DNA of 64,000 bases from Maricaulis virginensis (GCF_027922185.1 NZ_BSFE01000010.1:72035-136034); one strand, 5' to 3'; counted from the first letter of the stretch, positions 34,401-43,500 are shown. Translations and numbers: made by a program. Notes: generated by a model not told the origin, from the letters alone.

Positions 34401-36358
34401 TCGACATCGGCCGCGACCGGCGCACCACCGGCATCGACCGCGATCACGTCGAAAGCGCTCTCGCGATTACGTCCTGCGCGGCCTTCGAATTGCGGCTTCA
34501 GGCCGAGATAGAGCGGCGCAGGACGGTAGGGAATGCGGACATCATCGGCGACAGCCCGGCCGCCGGGTTCGATGGCGGAGACGACGGCCCGGATGCGCAG
34601 CGGCTGGGTGGCATCGGCACCGATCTCGCCCGCACTGACGGTCAGGGTCGCGGCACCGGCACCATCGGCCACCGTGCCAGGCAGATCCTCGGTACGGTCG
34701 CGGAAAGGTTCGTCATGCCGGCCGAAGCTGAACCCGGGATAGTCGGCGAAGGGACGCGGGTCGGTCTCGATCCGCAGACGCCCCTCGACCGGCAGTCCCG
34801 CACCCGGAGCGCCGTAGAGGAAGCGGACATTGGCGGCGATTTCACGCTTGCCGCCAAGAAGGATCGGCGTCTCGTCATCGGCGTCGAGTTCCAGGGCGAT
34901 GCGTTGCGGAACGAAATCCTCGACCGAGAACCGGGTCGAGCCGACATCGCCATACCCGTCCATCGTCGCGACGATGCGCCATTCGCCGCGCGCGGCGGCC
35001 ACGGGCAGATGATAGTCCCAGAAGACAGATCCGGCCTGCGGCAGGCCCTCAAAGCGTGACACGGCGGCTTCGATACCGTTCGGCCCGTAGACCGTCAGCG
35101 TGACGGGCCGGTCCGAAATCGCGACGGCTTCGGCATCACGTACCATCGCGCCGGCATGCACGGTCTCGCCGGGCCGGTAGATGCCCCGGTCGAGCCAGAC
35201 ATAGCCGTCTGCACCGTCCGGGCGCTGGCGGCCGCCGATATCCTGACCGGACAGGTCGACCGGGTTGCGCTGGAAATCGAGCACCGCGAAATCATTATTG
35301 CGGCCATAGGCGGTCAGGAGACGCGGTGCCATGGCACCCTCGCCGCGCGTCAGCGGCCCGTCAAAACGCGCACGGCCGTTCGAATCCGTCATGGCCGTGG
35401 CAAGGATCTCGTTGGAGTGTGCGATCAGCTGCACCTCGACACCGGCCTCCGGCATCGCGGTCTGCAGCGAGCGCACCACGAAATCGATACCATCCGCACC
35501 GCGATAGGCCGTCAGCGCCAGATCGGTGATCACGAGCCAGCGTTCGGCGCGGGCCGGAACGTCATCGTCAGCCGCTTCGCTGTCTTCGCGTACCGAAACG
35601 AAGTAGGCGCCGGGCGAGAGGGTTCCGATGGCTTCGGCGATCGGGAAAACAGTCGTCACCGGCGTATTCGGCGCGCCAGCGGTTTCCATGCGGCCCTGCC
35701 AGATCTGTTCGCCGACGGCGTGCGGGCTCTCCTCTTCGGGAACCCAGTTGTATTCGCCCTGGGCCGCGTTGAAGCCGGTCGTGATGGAGCGGAAGGCCAG
35801 CGCCCGGTCAGTGATCCGCCAGACTTCGAGTTCGACCGCATCGACATTCACCGTCTCGATGGCCAGACCATCGGCATCACGGCGGGGCAGGATCACGCCG
35901 TCGCCGGCAATGCCGACAAAGGCCGGGCGGTCGCCGAAATCGATCTCGACGGTTTCGTCCACCAGCAGGGCATCACCATTCGCGGCTGGCAGGCCCTCGC
36001 GCAGTGTAAGGCTCTGGCCGTCACCGAAGGTCAGACCGCCGACACACAGCGAGCGCCCCGATGCCGACAGGGCGATCGGGCGCTGCGGCGTCACGGCGAC
36101 ATAGGGTTCGTAGTCGGTGTCGGGATCGAGCGGATGCGTGAAGCCGAGGCAGACCTCCGGCGTGTCACCATCGACGCTGATCGCATAGCGCAGGAATGCG
36201 AAGTTCGCGGGCGCCTCGGTCGCAGCGCGCGGCGCATCGGCGGATCGTCGCTCCAGTTGAGGTCCGGTTGATTCGACCGTCTCGTCAGACGGACCGGTAC
36301 ACGCAACGGCCCCCAGCGCCAGTACCAGCGCGAGGATTCGACTGTGCCACAGCGACAT
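31499..36358 (-). CDS. Bacterial alpha-2-macroglobulin lipoprotein
   Basis: A 1619-aa protein; start at 36358 because it gives a lipoprotein signal with GAVAC (Cys20). It has the long chain of macroglobulin domains (for example PGETVHAGAMVRD near residue 405) and a bait/thioester half. The thioester motif YGCTEQ has Cys1157, so the thioester-containing class is confirmed. Length matches E. coli YfhM (1653). The protein traps foreign proteases in the periplasm by covalent capture. It is upstream of pbpC in the same operon, where the pair is thought to defend and repair the cell wall. Confidence 0.95.
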   Translation of the reverse strand: MSLWHSRILALVLALGAVACTGPSDETVESTGPQLERRSADAPRAATEAPANFAFLRYAISVDGDTPEVCLGFTHPLDPDTDYEPYVAVTPQRPIALSASGRSLCVGGLTFGDGQSLTLREGLPAANGDALLVDETVEIDFGDRPAFVGIAGDGVILPRRDADGLAIETVNVDAVELEVWRITDRALAFRSITTGFNAAQGEYNWVPEEESPHAVGEQIWQGRMETAGAPNTPVTTVFPIAEAIGTLSPGAYFVSVREDSEAADDDVPARAERWLVITDLALTAYRGADGIDFVVRSLQTAMPEAGVEVQLIAHSNEILATAMTDSNGRARFDGPLTRGEGAMAPRLLTAYGRNNDFAVLDFQRNPVDLSGQDIGGRQRPDGADGYVWLDRGIYRPGETVHAGAMVRDAEAVAISDRPVTLTVYGPNGIEAAVSRFEGLPQAGSVFWDYHLPVAAARGEWRIVATMDGYGDVGSTRFSVEDFVPQRIALELDADDETPILLGGKREIAANVRFLYGAPGAGLPVEGRLRIETDPRPFADYPGFSFGRHDEPFRDRTEDLPGTVADGAGAATLTVSAGEIGADATQPLRIRAVVSAIEPGGRAVADDVRIPYRPAPLYLGLKPQFEGRAGRNRESAFDVIAVDAGGAPVAADVEWQLMRIDWDYDWYRTDGERWRWRRTRHVVPIEEGVLSLDGEGADPLSLRALDWGDYQLVVTDPQSGMSASAQFWVGWGGSSEPGVEAPDRVALSGPEEPVAVGGTATVSIRPPYPGEAEVVIASDRVLETRSVSIPEGGVELSFNVTEDWGAGAYAMVSVYTPRDPVDRPAPRRAVGILHLPVDMSDRTLEIDFNAPERIHPRQTVELELAIDGPVRSGAYVSVAAVDEGILALTRFASPDPQAWYFGKTALDVDLHDDYGRLLDPNQGAAAPVRQGGDQIGGAGLTVVPTQTVALFTGPVEVDRNGRATVSFDVPDFNGELRLMAVAWSGRAVGQAAQPLTVRDDVPAELILPRFLAPGDRSTATLTIDNIDGAPGAYAVAMDAEPPVSMSATETIELAAGQRIDRRYGLSSGDVGVGSVGLSVEGPDEFAVARSYPIEVRSAWLPSSRVERGRVMPGDSWRLSSDVLAGYLPGTSDVTVSFSPTPLDEAALLTALSRYPYGCTEQITSRALPLLYADPLASAAGEDPVEGARARVQEAIATLLSRQSADGAIGLWRIGDRGLRPWIGAYATDFLARAREAGYTVPDAALERAYTGLEHIASGEMWRVNGYDTEIHRWRGQTDTPERLNDRSAAYALYVLARAGRVDRSRLRYMHDERLEAIESPLARAQIGAALYLIGDQARAVSAFDAAEAALGFENPGNYYMSPRRDLAGVLALAAEAGQHERVARLAERVGQDLPEPARLNTQEKAFLLLAANALRDGGEEIAVDTPAEADGPLRYRLEAGEIGEGVEFRMTGDAPAWVTQIAHGQTVEAPDVDAQGLVIQKRIRRLDGSEADLENLVQGDRLIVDLVVAPREERLIPAIVEDLLPPGFEIEAVVRPEDAGNSGVYSWLDNIREPRVAEARDDRFVAALDLRNRRAERIAYVVRAVTPGTYTLPGAVVEDMYRPDTFARSATGRVVIAPRG

Positions 36359-36448
36359 CGCTGAACTCCTATCCCATTGGCGCCGAACCATAATGCTTTG
36401 TTAAGAAAAACGCACCGGCGAAATGGGCATTCGGCGCGATTTCTCCCG

Positions 36449-37159
36449 TCAGGCGAGTTCGATGCCGCAGAATGCGGCAATCGTGCGCCAGGGCAGTGCG
36501 GCCGAGGCTACACCGATCATCACGATCGCCAGCCCGACCGCGATTCGAACCCGGGGCGTGCGTGCCGCCGACAGCAATCCGGTGACGCCGAACGCCGCGG
36601 CGGTGACGGCTGGCAACGTGCCGAGTCCGAAACCCAGCATGATCAGCGCACCGGTCGCGATGGAGCCCGACAGCATGGCGTAGAACAGCGTGGCATAGAC
36701 CATGCCGCAGGGCAGAAAGCCCCAGAGGAAGCCGGCCAGCAGCGGGCTGGCCAGCGACAGGGCTCCCGAAAACGGCGCCCGCATCCAGGTCAAAAGGCGT
36801 GCTCCCAGGCGGTCGACACCCGCCAGGGACGGCGCCCAGCCCGCGACCGACAAGCCGATATAGACGAGCATGGCAGCCGCCAGCCAGCGCAGGATGAGGT
36901 GGGCCTCGGCGCGATCGAAGGCGAAATAGGCCTGGGAACCGAGCGCTGCGAGGACAGCGCCAGCGAAGACATAGGCCGCTATGCGGCCGGTCTGTGCCAG
37001 CATGAGCGCCCGGGCGCGGCTTCGGGCTGCGTCACCACCGAGCGAAACAGACAGGCTTGCCGCGATGCCGCCGCACATGCCGACGCAGTGCAGGCTGGAT
37101 GCGAATCCGGCGAGCATTCCGCCCAGAAGGCTCAGTTCTGACAATCCGGCCGGCGCCAT
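36449..37159 (-). CDS. TauE/SafE-like (CcoI-associated) inner-membrane protein
   Basis: A 236-aa protein with six hydrophobic segments. The HCVGMCGGI motif near residue 25 and the PCGMVYATLFYAMLSGS motif near 150 are diagnostic of the heavy-metal/sulfite exporter-like family found beside cbb3 oxidase clusters. The start at 37159 is supported by AGGGAG. It is on the same strand as and downstream of the ccoS gene region but separated by the plus-strand DUF2189 gene. A role in copper or sulfur handling during oxidase assembly is plausible from context. Confidence 0.78.
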   Translation of the reverse strand: MAPAGLSELSLLGGMLAGFASSLHCVGMCGGIAASLSVSLGGDAARSRARALMLAQTGRIAAYVFAGAVLAALGSQAYFAFDRAEAHLILRWLAAAMLVYIGLSVAGWAPSLAGVDRLGARLLTWMRAPFSGALSLASPLLAGFLWGFLPCGMVYATLFYAMLSGSIATGALIMLGFGLGTLPAVTAAAFGVTGLLSAARTPRVRIAVGLAIVMIGVASAALPWRTIAAFCGIELA

Positions 37160-37269
37160 GCCATACTCCCTGGCGCTGTCTTCGACTGGACAAGCCCACA
37201 AATAAAGTGTGGCGTAATGCCGCAAAACAGCTGACGATACCCAGCATAGAATTTCCGAGGGAGGACACC

Positions 37270-38052
37270 ATGGTTCATCTCAAGCACGTGCGCCGGGACG
37301 CACCCTGGGCCTGGCTGAAAGCCGGATGGCAGGACATCATACGCGCGCCGCGGGTGACGGTCGGTTACGGCCTGATCTTTGTCGGTGCGGGCGCCCTGAT
37401 CGTGCTGGGACTGAACGCTATCGGTTTTGCCTCCGCCGTCCCGGTCGCGCTGAGCGGTTTCGCCCTTGTCGCACCCGCCCTTGCAATCGGCATCTACCAG
37501 GTCCCCCGGGCGATCGAACGCGGTGAAAAGCCCCGCTTCCGCTTCATCATCTCGCGCTTTCCCTCGCGGCTGTCGCAGATCGGCTTTCTCAGCCTGCTGC
37601 TCTTGATGCTCTTCCTGCTGTGGGTCCGGATCGCACAATTCCTGCTGGTTGCCCTTGCACCCGATACGCCCCTGCTGCCGGGACCATTCCTGGAATACGC
37701 GCTGAGTGATCCGGCCGGGCTGAGCCTGATGGTCATCGGCACGGCGATCGGTGCAGTCCTGGCAGCCGTCGCCTTCTCCATGTCCGCCCTTGCCTTCCCG
37801 ATGCTGGTCGATCAGGACGTGGACGCGGTGACCGCGCTCGTCGCGAGCTTCAAGGCCGTGATCGGACAGCCCTTCGTGATGCTGACCTGGGCCTGGCTGA
37901 TCGCCTTCATGATGGCGGCGGGGTCAGCGGTGTTCCTGATCGGACTGGCGGTGACCTTCCCGTGGGTCGCGCTGGCGACCTGGCATGCCTACCGGGATTT
38001 CTCGCCGGAAGCGGCGCCGTCGGCGTCGTCCTCCGCCTCGCCCTCGGCATAG
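37270..38052 (+). CDS. DUF2189 membrane protein
   Basis: A 260-aa integral membrane protein with a soluble N-terminus containing AWLKAGWQDIIRAPRVTVGYG and several helices. DUF2189 proteins often accompany cytochrome oxidase genes; function is unknown. Starts after GGGAGGACACC. Divergent from the TauE/SafE-like gene (110 bases). The 3' end, encoding a Ser/Ala/Pro tail (SASSSASPSA), overlaps the end of the convergent ccoS gene by 64 bases. Confidence 0.85.
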   Translation: MVHLKHVRRDAPWAWLKAGWQDIIRAPRVTVGYGLIFVGAGALIVLGLNAIGFASAVPVALSGFALVAPALAIGIYQVPRAIERGEKPRFRFIISRFPSRLSQIGFLSLLLLMLFLLWVRIAQFLLVALAPDTPLLPGPFLEYALSDPAGLSLMVIGTAIGAVLAAVAFSMSALAFPMLVDQDVDAVTALVASFKAVIGQPFVMLTWAWLIAFMMAAGSAVFLIGLAVTFPWVALATWHAYRDFSPEAAPSASSSASPSA

Positions 38053-38210
38053 CCTTTCGGCACGATCGGCTTGTCGTCATCCATCAGGATGCGCTCTGCG
38101 GCCCCGTCCAGATCCTCGAACTGGCCGGACTTCAGGCTCCACATGAAAGCCAGGAGACCCAGACCGCCCATGGCGATGGCAACAGGTATCAGCCAGATCA
38201 GGACGGACAT
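37989..38210 (-). CDS. ccoS: Cytochrome oxidase maturation protein CcoS
   Basis: A 73-aa protein with one membrane helix (MSVLIWLIPVAIAMGGLGLLA) followed by the conserved FMWSLKSGQFEDLDGAAERILMDD, then an acidic tail. CcoS is needed for heme and copper insertion into cbb3 oxidase. The start overlaps the ccoI stop (TGATG). The coding tail overlaps the 3' end of the convergent DUF2189 gene. Confidence 0.93.
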   Translation of the reverse strand: MSVLIWLIPVAIAMGGLGLLAFMWSLKSGQFEDLDGAAERILMDDDKPIVPKGYAEGEAEDDADGAASGEKSR

Positions 38211-40393
38211 CAGCGAGCAAGCCTCAGCGCATTGAGAGTGACCAGGACCGAGGACGCCGACATGGCGATGGCGGCGATCAGCGGCGTGACCAGACCGGCC
38301 ACGGCGAGCGGCACGGCGATCATGTTGTAGACCGCGGCCAGGCCGAAATTCTCCAGCACCCGCCGCTTGGCGCCGCACGACACATCATAGGCCACGATGG
38401 CCGCCGCCAGCCGGTCGCCCTGCAAGACGAAGTCGGCTGCAGCCTGGGAAATCTCCGCGGCCGAAGCCAGCGAGACGGACACGTCTGCCGCAGCGAGCGC
38501 CGGCGCATCATTGATCCCGTCGCCGATCATGGCGACGCTGCGCCCCTCGGCCTTGAGCGTTTCCAGGCGCGCAATCTTGTCCTGCGGTTTCAGCTCTGCC
38601 TGCCAGGCATCCAGTCCCAGCTCGGCCGCAACAGCCTCGACGGGGCCGGTCCGGTCTCCGGAGAGGAGCTCGACCCGGCAACCGCGTTCGCGCAGCGCGG
38701 CAACCGTCTCGGCAGCGTCTGCGCGCAGCCGGTCTTCAAAGCGGAAGCGGATGGGCGCCTCGTCACCGGCCTTGAGCCAGACTTCGCTGTGCGGATCACT
38801 CGCCGCCTCGATGCCCAGCCAGCGGGCCGACCCGAAACGGATCGTCACACCGTCCTCGACGGCCTCGATACCGCCGCCGGAAATCTCGCGCGTTTCAGCG
38901 GCTGCGATCCCCATGCCTGCGGCATCGGCGACGGCACGCGACAGCGGGTGACGGCTGGTCCGGGCGAGCCGTGCGGCCGTCTCGAATGCCATATCGGGGA
39001 TGTCGTCCCTATTGATCAGGCGCGGACGGCCCTCGGTCAACGTGCCCGTCTTGTCGAACACGACGGTATCGATCCCGGCCAGACGCTCCATGGCGTCACC
39101 CGACTTCACCAACACGCCTTCGCGATAAAGACGGCCGGATGCAACGACCTGGACGGCCGGCACGGCCAGGCCCAGCGCGCAGGGGCAGGTGATGATCAGG
39201 ACCGCGATGGCGTGGATGATGGCCAGGTGCGGATCCTGCCCTATAACCAGCCAGCCCAGCAGGGTCAGCGCGGCGAGGGAATGAACCACGGGCACGTAGA
39301 GCTTGGCGGCCCGGTCGGCGAGACGCACATAGCGCGACCGGCTTTGCTCGCCCGCCTCGACGAGGCGTGTGATCTCGGCGAGCAAGGAATTGTCGCGGTC
39401 GGCCGTCGCCTCCAGCACCAGCTTGCCGTCCAGATTCAGCATGCCGGAAAAGACTTCGATGCCCGGCCTTGCGGCAACGGGCGCGGTTTCGCCGGTCACA
39501 AGGGAACCGTCCAGCGCGCCCTGCCCTTCGCGGATCACGGCATCCACCGGCACCCGGTCGCCTGCGGCCAGGACCAGCCGGTCGCCTGCCTTCACCTCGC
39601 GGGCCGGGATCGCCTCGATGCGCCCGTCCGCGCGAATCCGGTTGGCGGTCGCTGCCTGCATCGCCGCCAGGCCGCGAGCGGCCTCTCCCGCCTTGGCCCG
39701 CAGGCGCATGTCGAGAAACCGCCCGATCAGCAGGAAGAAGAGCAGCATCGCCGCGGCATCGAAATACGTGTCGCCATGCCCGTAGAAGGTTTCCCAGATC
39801 GACAGGCCGCAGGCCAGGATCACCGCGAGCGAGATCGGCACGTCCATATTGACGTGCCTGTTGCGCAGAGCCGTGATTGCCGAGCGGAAGAAGGGCTGGC
39901 CTGCATAGGCGACCGCCGGCAACACGATCAGCGCCGATATCCGGTGCATCAGTGCCTGGGTCGCCTCGGTCATTTCCATGCCGCCGGCCCAGACCGAGAT
40001 CGACAGCAGCATGACATTCGCCATGGCAAAGCCGGCGACCGCCATCGCACGCAGCAGCTTGCGCTCTTCTTCCTTCTGGGGATCGGCTTCAGCTTCCGGC
40101 TCGTAGGGCGTGGCGGGATAACCCAGCCGGCCCAGCCGGCTGACATAGGTCGATGCAAGCGCCGCATCGCCCCGCCAGCTCAGGCGAAGGCGGCCGGTCG
40201 ACAGGTTGAGCCGTGCACGTTCAACACGGTCGTCCTCGAGCAGCCCCGACTCGATGCGCGAAATACAGCCGGCGCAGACGGCGCCGCGCACCAGCAGGTC
40301 AAGATGGCATTGTCCATCGGCGAGGCGGACAAAGGCCTGCGGATCGACCTGGCTGACAGGTTCGGAAAAATGGGCCGTGTCTAGCGCAGCCAA
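38210..40393 (-). CDS. ccoI: Copper-translocating P1B-type ATPase CcoI/FixI
   Basis: A 727-aa P-type ATPase. The N-terminal metal-binding domain has GAVCAGCISRIE (CxxC); eight membrane helices include the ITCPCALGLAVP ion-binding motif; the phosphorylation site is FDKTGTLTEG, the nucleotide domain GGIEAVEDGV, the hinge MIGDGINDAPAL. The start is TTG at 40393, chosen for its GGAG at the right distance, overlapping the fixH stop. It exports/delivers copper for the CuB centre of cbb3 oxidase. ccoG-H-I-S order is canonical. Confidence 0.95.
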   Translation of the reverse strand: MAALDTAHFSEPVSQVDPQAFVRLADGQCHLDLLVRGAVCAGCISRIESGLLEDDRVERARLNLSTGRLRLSWRGDAALASTYVSRLGRLGYPATPYEPEAEADPQKEEERKLLRAMAVAGFAMANVMLLSISVWAGGMEMTEATQALMHRISALIVLPAVAYAGQPFFRSAITALRNRHVNMDVPISLAVILACGLSIWETFYGHGDTYFDAAAMLLFFLLIGRFLDMRLRAKAGEAARGLAAMQAATANRIRADGRIEAIPAREVKAGDRLVLAAGDRVPVDAVIREGQGALDGSLVTGETAPVAARPGIEVFSGMLNLDGKLVLEATADRDNSLLAEITRLVEAGEQSRSRYVRLADRAAKLYVPVVHSLAALTLLGWLVIGQDPHLAIIHAIAVLIITCPCALGLAVPAVQVVASGRLYREGVLVKSGDAMERLAGIDTVVFDKTGTLTEGRPRLINRDDIPDMAFETAARLARTSRHPLSRAVADAAGMGIAAAETREISGGGIEAVEDGVTIRFGSARWLGIEAASDPHSEVWLKAGDEAPIRFRFEDRLRADAAETVAALRERGCRVELLSGDRTGPVEAVAAELGLDAWQAELKPQDKIARLETLKAEGRSVAMIGDGINDAPALAAADVSVSLASAAEISQAAADFVLQGDRLAAAIVAYDVSCGAKRRVLENFGLAAVYNMIAVPLAVAGLVTPLIAAIAMSASSVLVTLNALRLAR

Positions 40394-40851
40394 AGCGCGT
40401 GCTCCATTTCGAACGGCGCGTCGCCATTATTGCGCGCGCGCAGATGCCATTGCCCGGCCTCGGTACACGGCAGTGCGGCGCGATAGAGGCCGGCGCGGCC
40501 TTCCAGAAACTCGAGCGGACAGTCACGCGACGTGTTCGTGGGATGGTTCATGGCGCCGGTCAGCAGGAGCCCCGGAACGGGTGCACCATCGGCGTCGCTG
40601 ACCTCAACCAGCAGCTCGCCATCGACCACGTTGACGCGGGCCGACCAGCCCAGCTCGGCCTGTTCGTGACGGCGGGCCAGCGTCTCGTTGTAATTAAGGC
40701 CCTGATAGTAGGAGCGCGGGACATCCTCGCCGGGATGGGTGCGCATGGCGAGGGTGATGAAAGTGGCGTTCACCCCGATCGTGACGCTGAAAAACAGCAC
40801 GATGAGAACCAGGACATGCCAGCCCCGCACAGGGTTGAGAAACGACTTCAT
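40381..40851 (-). CDS. ccoH: FixH/CcoH family membrane protein
   Basis: A 156-aa protein with one N-terminal transmembrane helix (WHVLVLIVLFFSVTIGVN) and a periplasmic domain with HPTNTSRDCPLEF and AGQWHLRARN typical of FixH. It stabilises cbb3 oxidase assembly. ATG at 40851 overlaps the ccoG stop as TGATG; an adjacent GTG is an alternative. Followed by ccoI whose start lies in its last codons. Confidence 0.93.
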   Translation of the reverse strand: MKSFLNPVRGWHVLVLIVLFFSVTIGVNATFITLAMRTHPGEDVPRSYYQGLNYNETLARRHEQAELGWSARVNVVDGELLVEVSDADGAPVPGLLLTGAMNHPTNTSRDCPLEFLEGRAGLYRAALPCTEAGQWHLRARNNGDAPFEMEHALWLR

Positions 40852-42332
40852 CACTCGGCTCCGGTCACGATCATTGACGGGGTGGTCGCGGTTTCGCCGG
40901 TCCGCGTGTCTGTGACGCGGAAATTGAAGGTCTCGCGTGCGCCGTCGATCGCACTGGCCGGCAGGGTGAGATATATCACGAAGTCCTGGGTCCGGTCGGC
41001 ATCTACCGTCAGCTGCATGGGGGCATCATCTGCGGCGCCCAGAAGCCGCGTTTCGATCTGCGGATCGCCTTCGATCGAAAGAGTGAGAATGCGCGGCTCA
41101 TTGGCCTTGTTCACGACTTTCAGATTGTAGCCGTTCCGCACCGAACCGTCCGACAGGATCACGAAGTTCGGGTTGCGGTCCCGCTGCGAATTGAGCTCGA
41201 GTTCCGACCGGTTGAGCAGGGCCGCCAGCATGATCGCCGCAACGATGGCAAAGGCCACGCCGTAGACGACCGTACGCGGGCGGATGAACTTGTAGACGGC
41301 TTTCTCGCCTCTCTGGAAACGGTCGACATTGTCGTCCGTCTCGTAGGTGATAAGGCCGGTCGGACGGTCCACCTTTCTCATGATGTCGTCGCAGGCATCG
41401 ATGCAAAGCGCGCACTGGATACACTCCAGCTGGGCGCCGTCGCGGATGTCGATGCCCATCGGGCAGACCGCCACACATTGCTTGCAGTCGATACAGTCGC
41501 CGCGGCCGTCCCAGCTTTCATTCTTCTTGTGCGGGCCGCGCGGCTCGCCCCGGTCGACCCGATAGGTGACGTTCAGGGCATCCCGGTCCGTCATGGCAGC
41601 CTGGATACGCGGCCAGGGACACATATAGGTACACACCTGCTCGCGCATCGTGCCGGCGAGCGTGTACGTGGTGAAGGTGAGAATACCGGCAAACAGATAG
41701 GAGGACGGCTCGGCCTGGCCGGTGAAGAAATTCCCGATCACGTCATACGCGTCGTGGAAATACAGGATCCAGGCGCCGCCCGTCGCCAGTGCGATGACCA
41801 GCCAGACCGCGTGCTTGCCGATCTTGCGCCAGGCCTTGTCGAAGGACCAGGGCGACCGGTCCAGCTTGATCCGGGCATTGCGGTCGCCTTCAAAGGCGCG
41901 CTCGACCCAGATGAACAGGTCGGTCCAGACGGTCTGCGGGCAGGCATAGCCGCACCAGACCCGGCCGAAGAGTGCCGTTGCCAGGAACAGCGCCAGCGCC
42001 GCCAGGATCAACAGGCCGGTGATGTAGTAGACTTCCTGCGGCCAGATCTCGATGAAGAAGAAGTAGAAACGCCGGCCGGCAAAATCGACCAGGACGGCCT
42101 GGTCCGGCGCGTCCGGTCCCCGGTCCCAGCGCAGGAAGGGAACGAGGTAGTAGATGCCGAGCGTCACCGCCATCACCACCCATTTGACAGTCCGGAACTT
42201 GCCGTGTGCCAGTTTGGGGTAGATGGGCTCGCGCTTCTTGTAGAGTTCGCGCGTGTCCGCTGCGTTGACCGCTTCGGCCTTTGACTTGCGGATACCGGGC
42301 GCCGCCATGGCGCGTGTGTTCTTGTCACTCAT
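40851..42332 (-). CDS. ccoG: Cytochrome c oxidase accessory protein CcoG
   Basis: A 493-aa inner-membrane iron-sulfur protein with two 4Fe-4S ferredoxin motifs, CIDCKQCVAVCP and CIQCALCIDACD, and additional Cys residues (RVWCGYACPQTVW and VCTYMCPWPR, the FixG CGYACPQ motif). A C-terminal Ig-like domain (FixG_C) follows. It is a likely Cu(II) reductase in oxidase assembly. The start has no strong competitor; 41 bases separate it from ccoP. Confidence 0.95.
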   Translation of the reverse strand: MSDKNTRAMAAPGIRKSKAEAVNAADTRELYKKREPIYPKLAHGKFRTVKWVVMAVTLGIYYLVPFLRWDRGPDAPDQAVLVDFAGRRFYFFFIEIWPQEVYYITGLLILAALALFLATALFGRVWCGYACPQTVWTDLFIWVERAFEGDRNARIKLDRSPWSFDKAWRKIGKHAVWLVIALATGGAWILYFHDAYDVIGNFFTGQAEPSSYLFAGILTFTTYTLAGTMREQVCTYMCPWPRIQAAMTDRDALNVTYRVDRGEPRGPHKKNESWDGRGDCIDCKQCVAVCPMGIDIRDGAQLECIQCALCIDACDDIMRKVDRPTGLITYETDDNVDRFQRGEKAVYKFIRPRTVVYGVAFAIVAAIMLAALLNRSELELNSQRDRNPNFVILSDGSVRNGYNLKVVNKANEPRILTLSIEGDPQIETRLLGAADDAPMQLTVDADRTQDFVIYLTLPASAIDGARETFNFRVTDTRTGETATTPSMIVTGAE

Positions 42333-42373
42333 GACGGCGCTTTATCCCGGTTCCTGTAGTTGATGTATGCGAC

Positions 42374-43312
42374 CTAGCGACCCGTGGGACCGTTCGCCGC
42401 ACCCTCTGCTTCCTCACCGCCGCCGAGCAGGTAGACATAGGCGGCCAGCGCATCGATCGTGGCGTCGTTCAGACGGCCTTCCCAGGCCGGCATCACGCCG
42501 TAGGGACCGCGATGGATGATGTTGATCACCTGCTCGCGGCTCGAACCATAGAGCCAATCCTGGTCGACCAGGTTCGGAGCCCCCTGCATGCGGTCGCCCG
42601 TACCGTCGGGCATGTGGCAGGACGCACACTGGATGTCGTAGGTCTCCTGCCCGCGGGCGAGCGCCTCGGCACTCACATCCCCGGCACGGCCGGACATCGA
42701 CAAGACATAGTCGGCCACATCCGCGATCTCGCTGCCGGTGAGCAGTTCGTCGCGACCGAAGGACGGCATCTGCGAGAAACGGGTATCCGGGTGCTCGCTC
42801 CGGATGCCGTACCGCAACGTGGTGCGGATGTCCTCATAGGTCCCGCCCCACAGCCAGACATCGTCGTTCAGGTTGGGGTAGCCGATGGCGCCCTGTGCAC
42901 CCGACCCGTGACAGGTCGCGCAGTTGTCGCCGAAAGCCGCCTCGCCTGCCGCGCGGACAAAGCCGAGCAGCTGGGGATCGTTCTCGATCTGATCGATCGA
43001 GGCCCCCTCGAGGGCCGCGAACCCGCTGGCCCGGCTGGCGTGCAGCTCCTCGATGGCCTGGGCGACATTGGCCCGCTCGGAGTGGTCGCGAAGGCCGCGG
43101 GTGTGATCGGTCTCGCCAGCCAGCCCCGGCAGGGCCGGCCAGGCCGGCATGAAGATCATGTAGACCACGGACCAGGCGATGCTGGCGTAGAAAACCCACA
43201 GCCACCAGCGCGGCAACGGCGTGTCCAGTTCCTTGATACCATCCCATTCGTGACCGGTCGTCGCGGTACCCGAATGGGCGTCTCTTTCGCGTTCTTGATC
43301 ATGCTCGGACAT
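42374..43312 (-). CDS. ccoP: cbb3-type cytochrome oxidase subunit III, CcoP
   Basis: A 312-aa diheme cytochrome c with one N-terminal membrane helix (FYASIAWSVVYMIFMPAWP). CXXCH motifs: CATCH (131-135) and CASCH (229-233). Axial methionines are expected in QMPSFG and VMPAWE. It passes electrons from cytochrome c to CcoN via CcoO. Overlaps ccoQ by 14 bases. Confidence 0.96.
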   Translation of the reverse strand: MSEHDQERERDAHSGTATTGHEWDGIKELDTPLPRWWLWVFYASIAWSVVYMIFMPAWPALPGLAGETDHTRGLRDHSERANVAQAIEELHASRASGFAALEGASIDQIENDPQLLGFVRAAGEAAFGDNCATCHGSGAQGAIGYPNLNDDVWLWGGTYEDIRTTLRYGIRSEHPDTRFSQMPSFGRDELLTGSEIADVADYVLSMSGRAGDVSAEALARGQETYDIQCASCHMPDGTGDRMQGAPNLVDQDWLYGSSREQVINIIHRGPYGVMPAWEGRLNDATIDALAAYVYLLGGGEEAEGAANGPTGR

Positions 43313-43496
43313 GGGTCTCGTCCTTGTTGTGATCGGCCGTTTCCGGCTTGTCGGTTTCTTCCAGCGGCGTGCGCGCGGCGGCGTCGAATTTCGCCTGGTT
43401 ACGCGGCCACAGCGCGTAGGCGAGCACCCCGGCGAACAGGAGGACGAAGATCAGCAGCCCCCCTGTCTGGGCGAAGTTGGAAAGTGTCTCGTGCAT
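43299..43496 (-). CDS. ccoQ: cbb3-type cytochrome oxidase subunit CcoQ
   Basis: A 65-aa single-helix protein (GGLLIFVLLFAGVLAYALWP then NQAKFDAAARTPL), the CcoQ pattern. It stabilises the oxidase complex. It lies between ccoO and ccoP with 4 bases and a 14-base overlap respectively. Confidence 0.93.
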   Translation of the reverse strand: MHETLSNFAQTGGLLIFVLLFAGVLAYALWPRNQAKFDAAARTPLEETDKPETADHNKDETHVRA

Positions 43497-43500
43497 CGCC

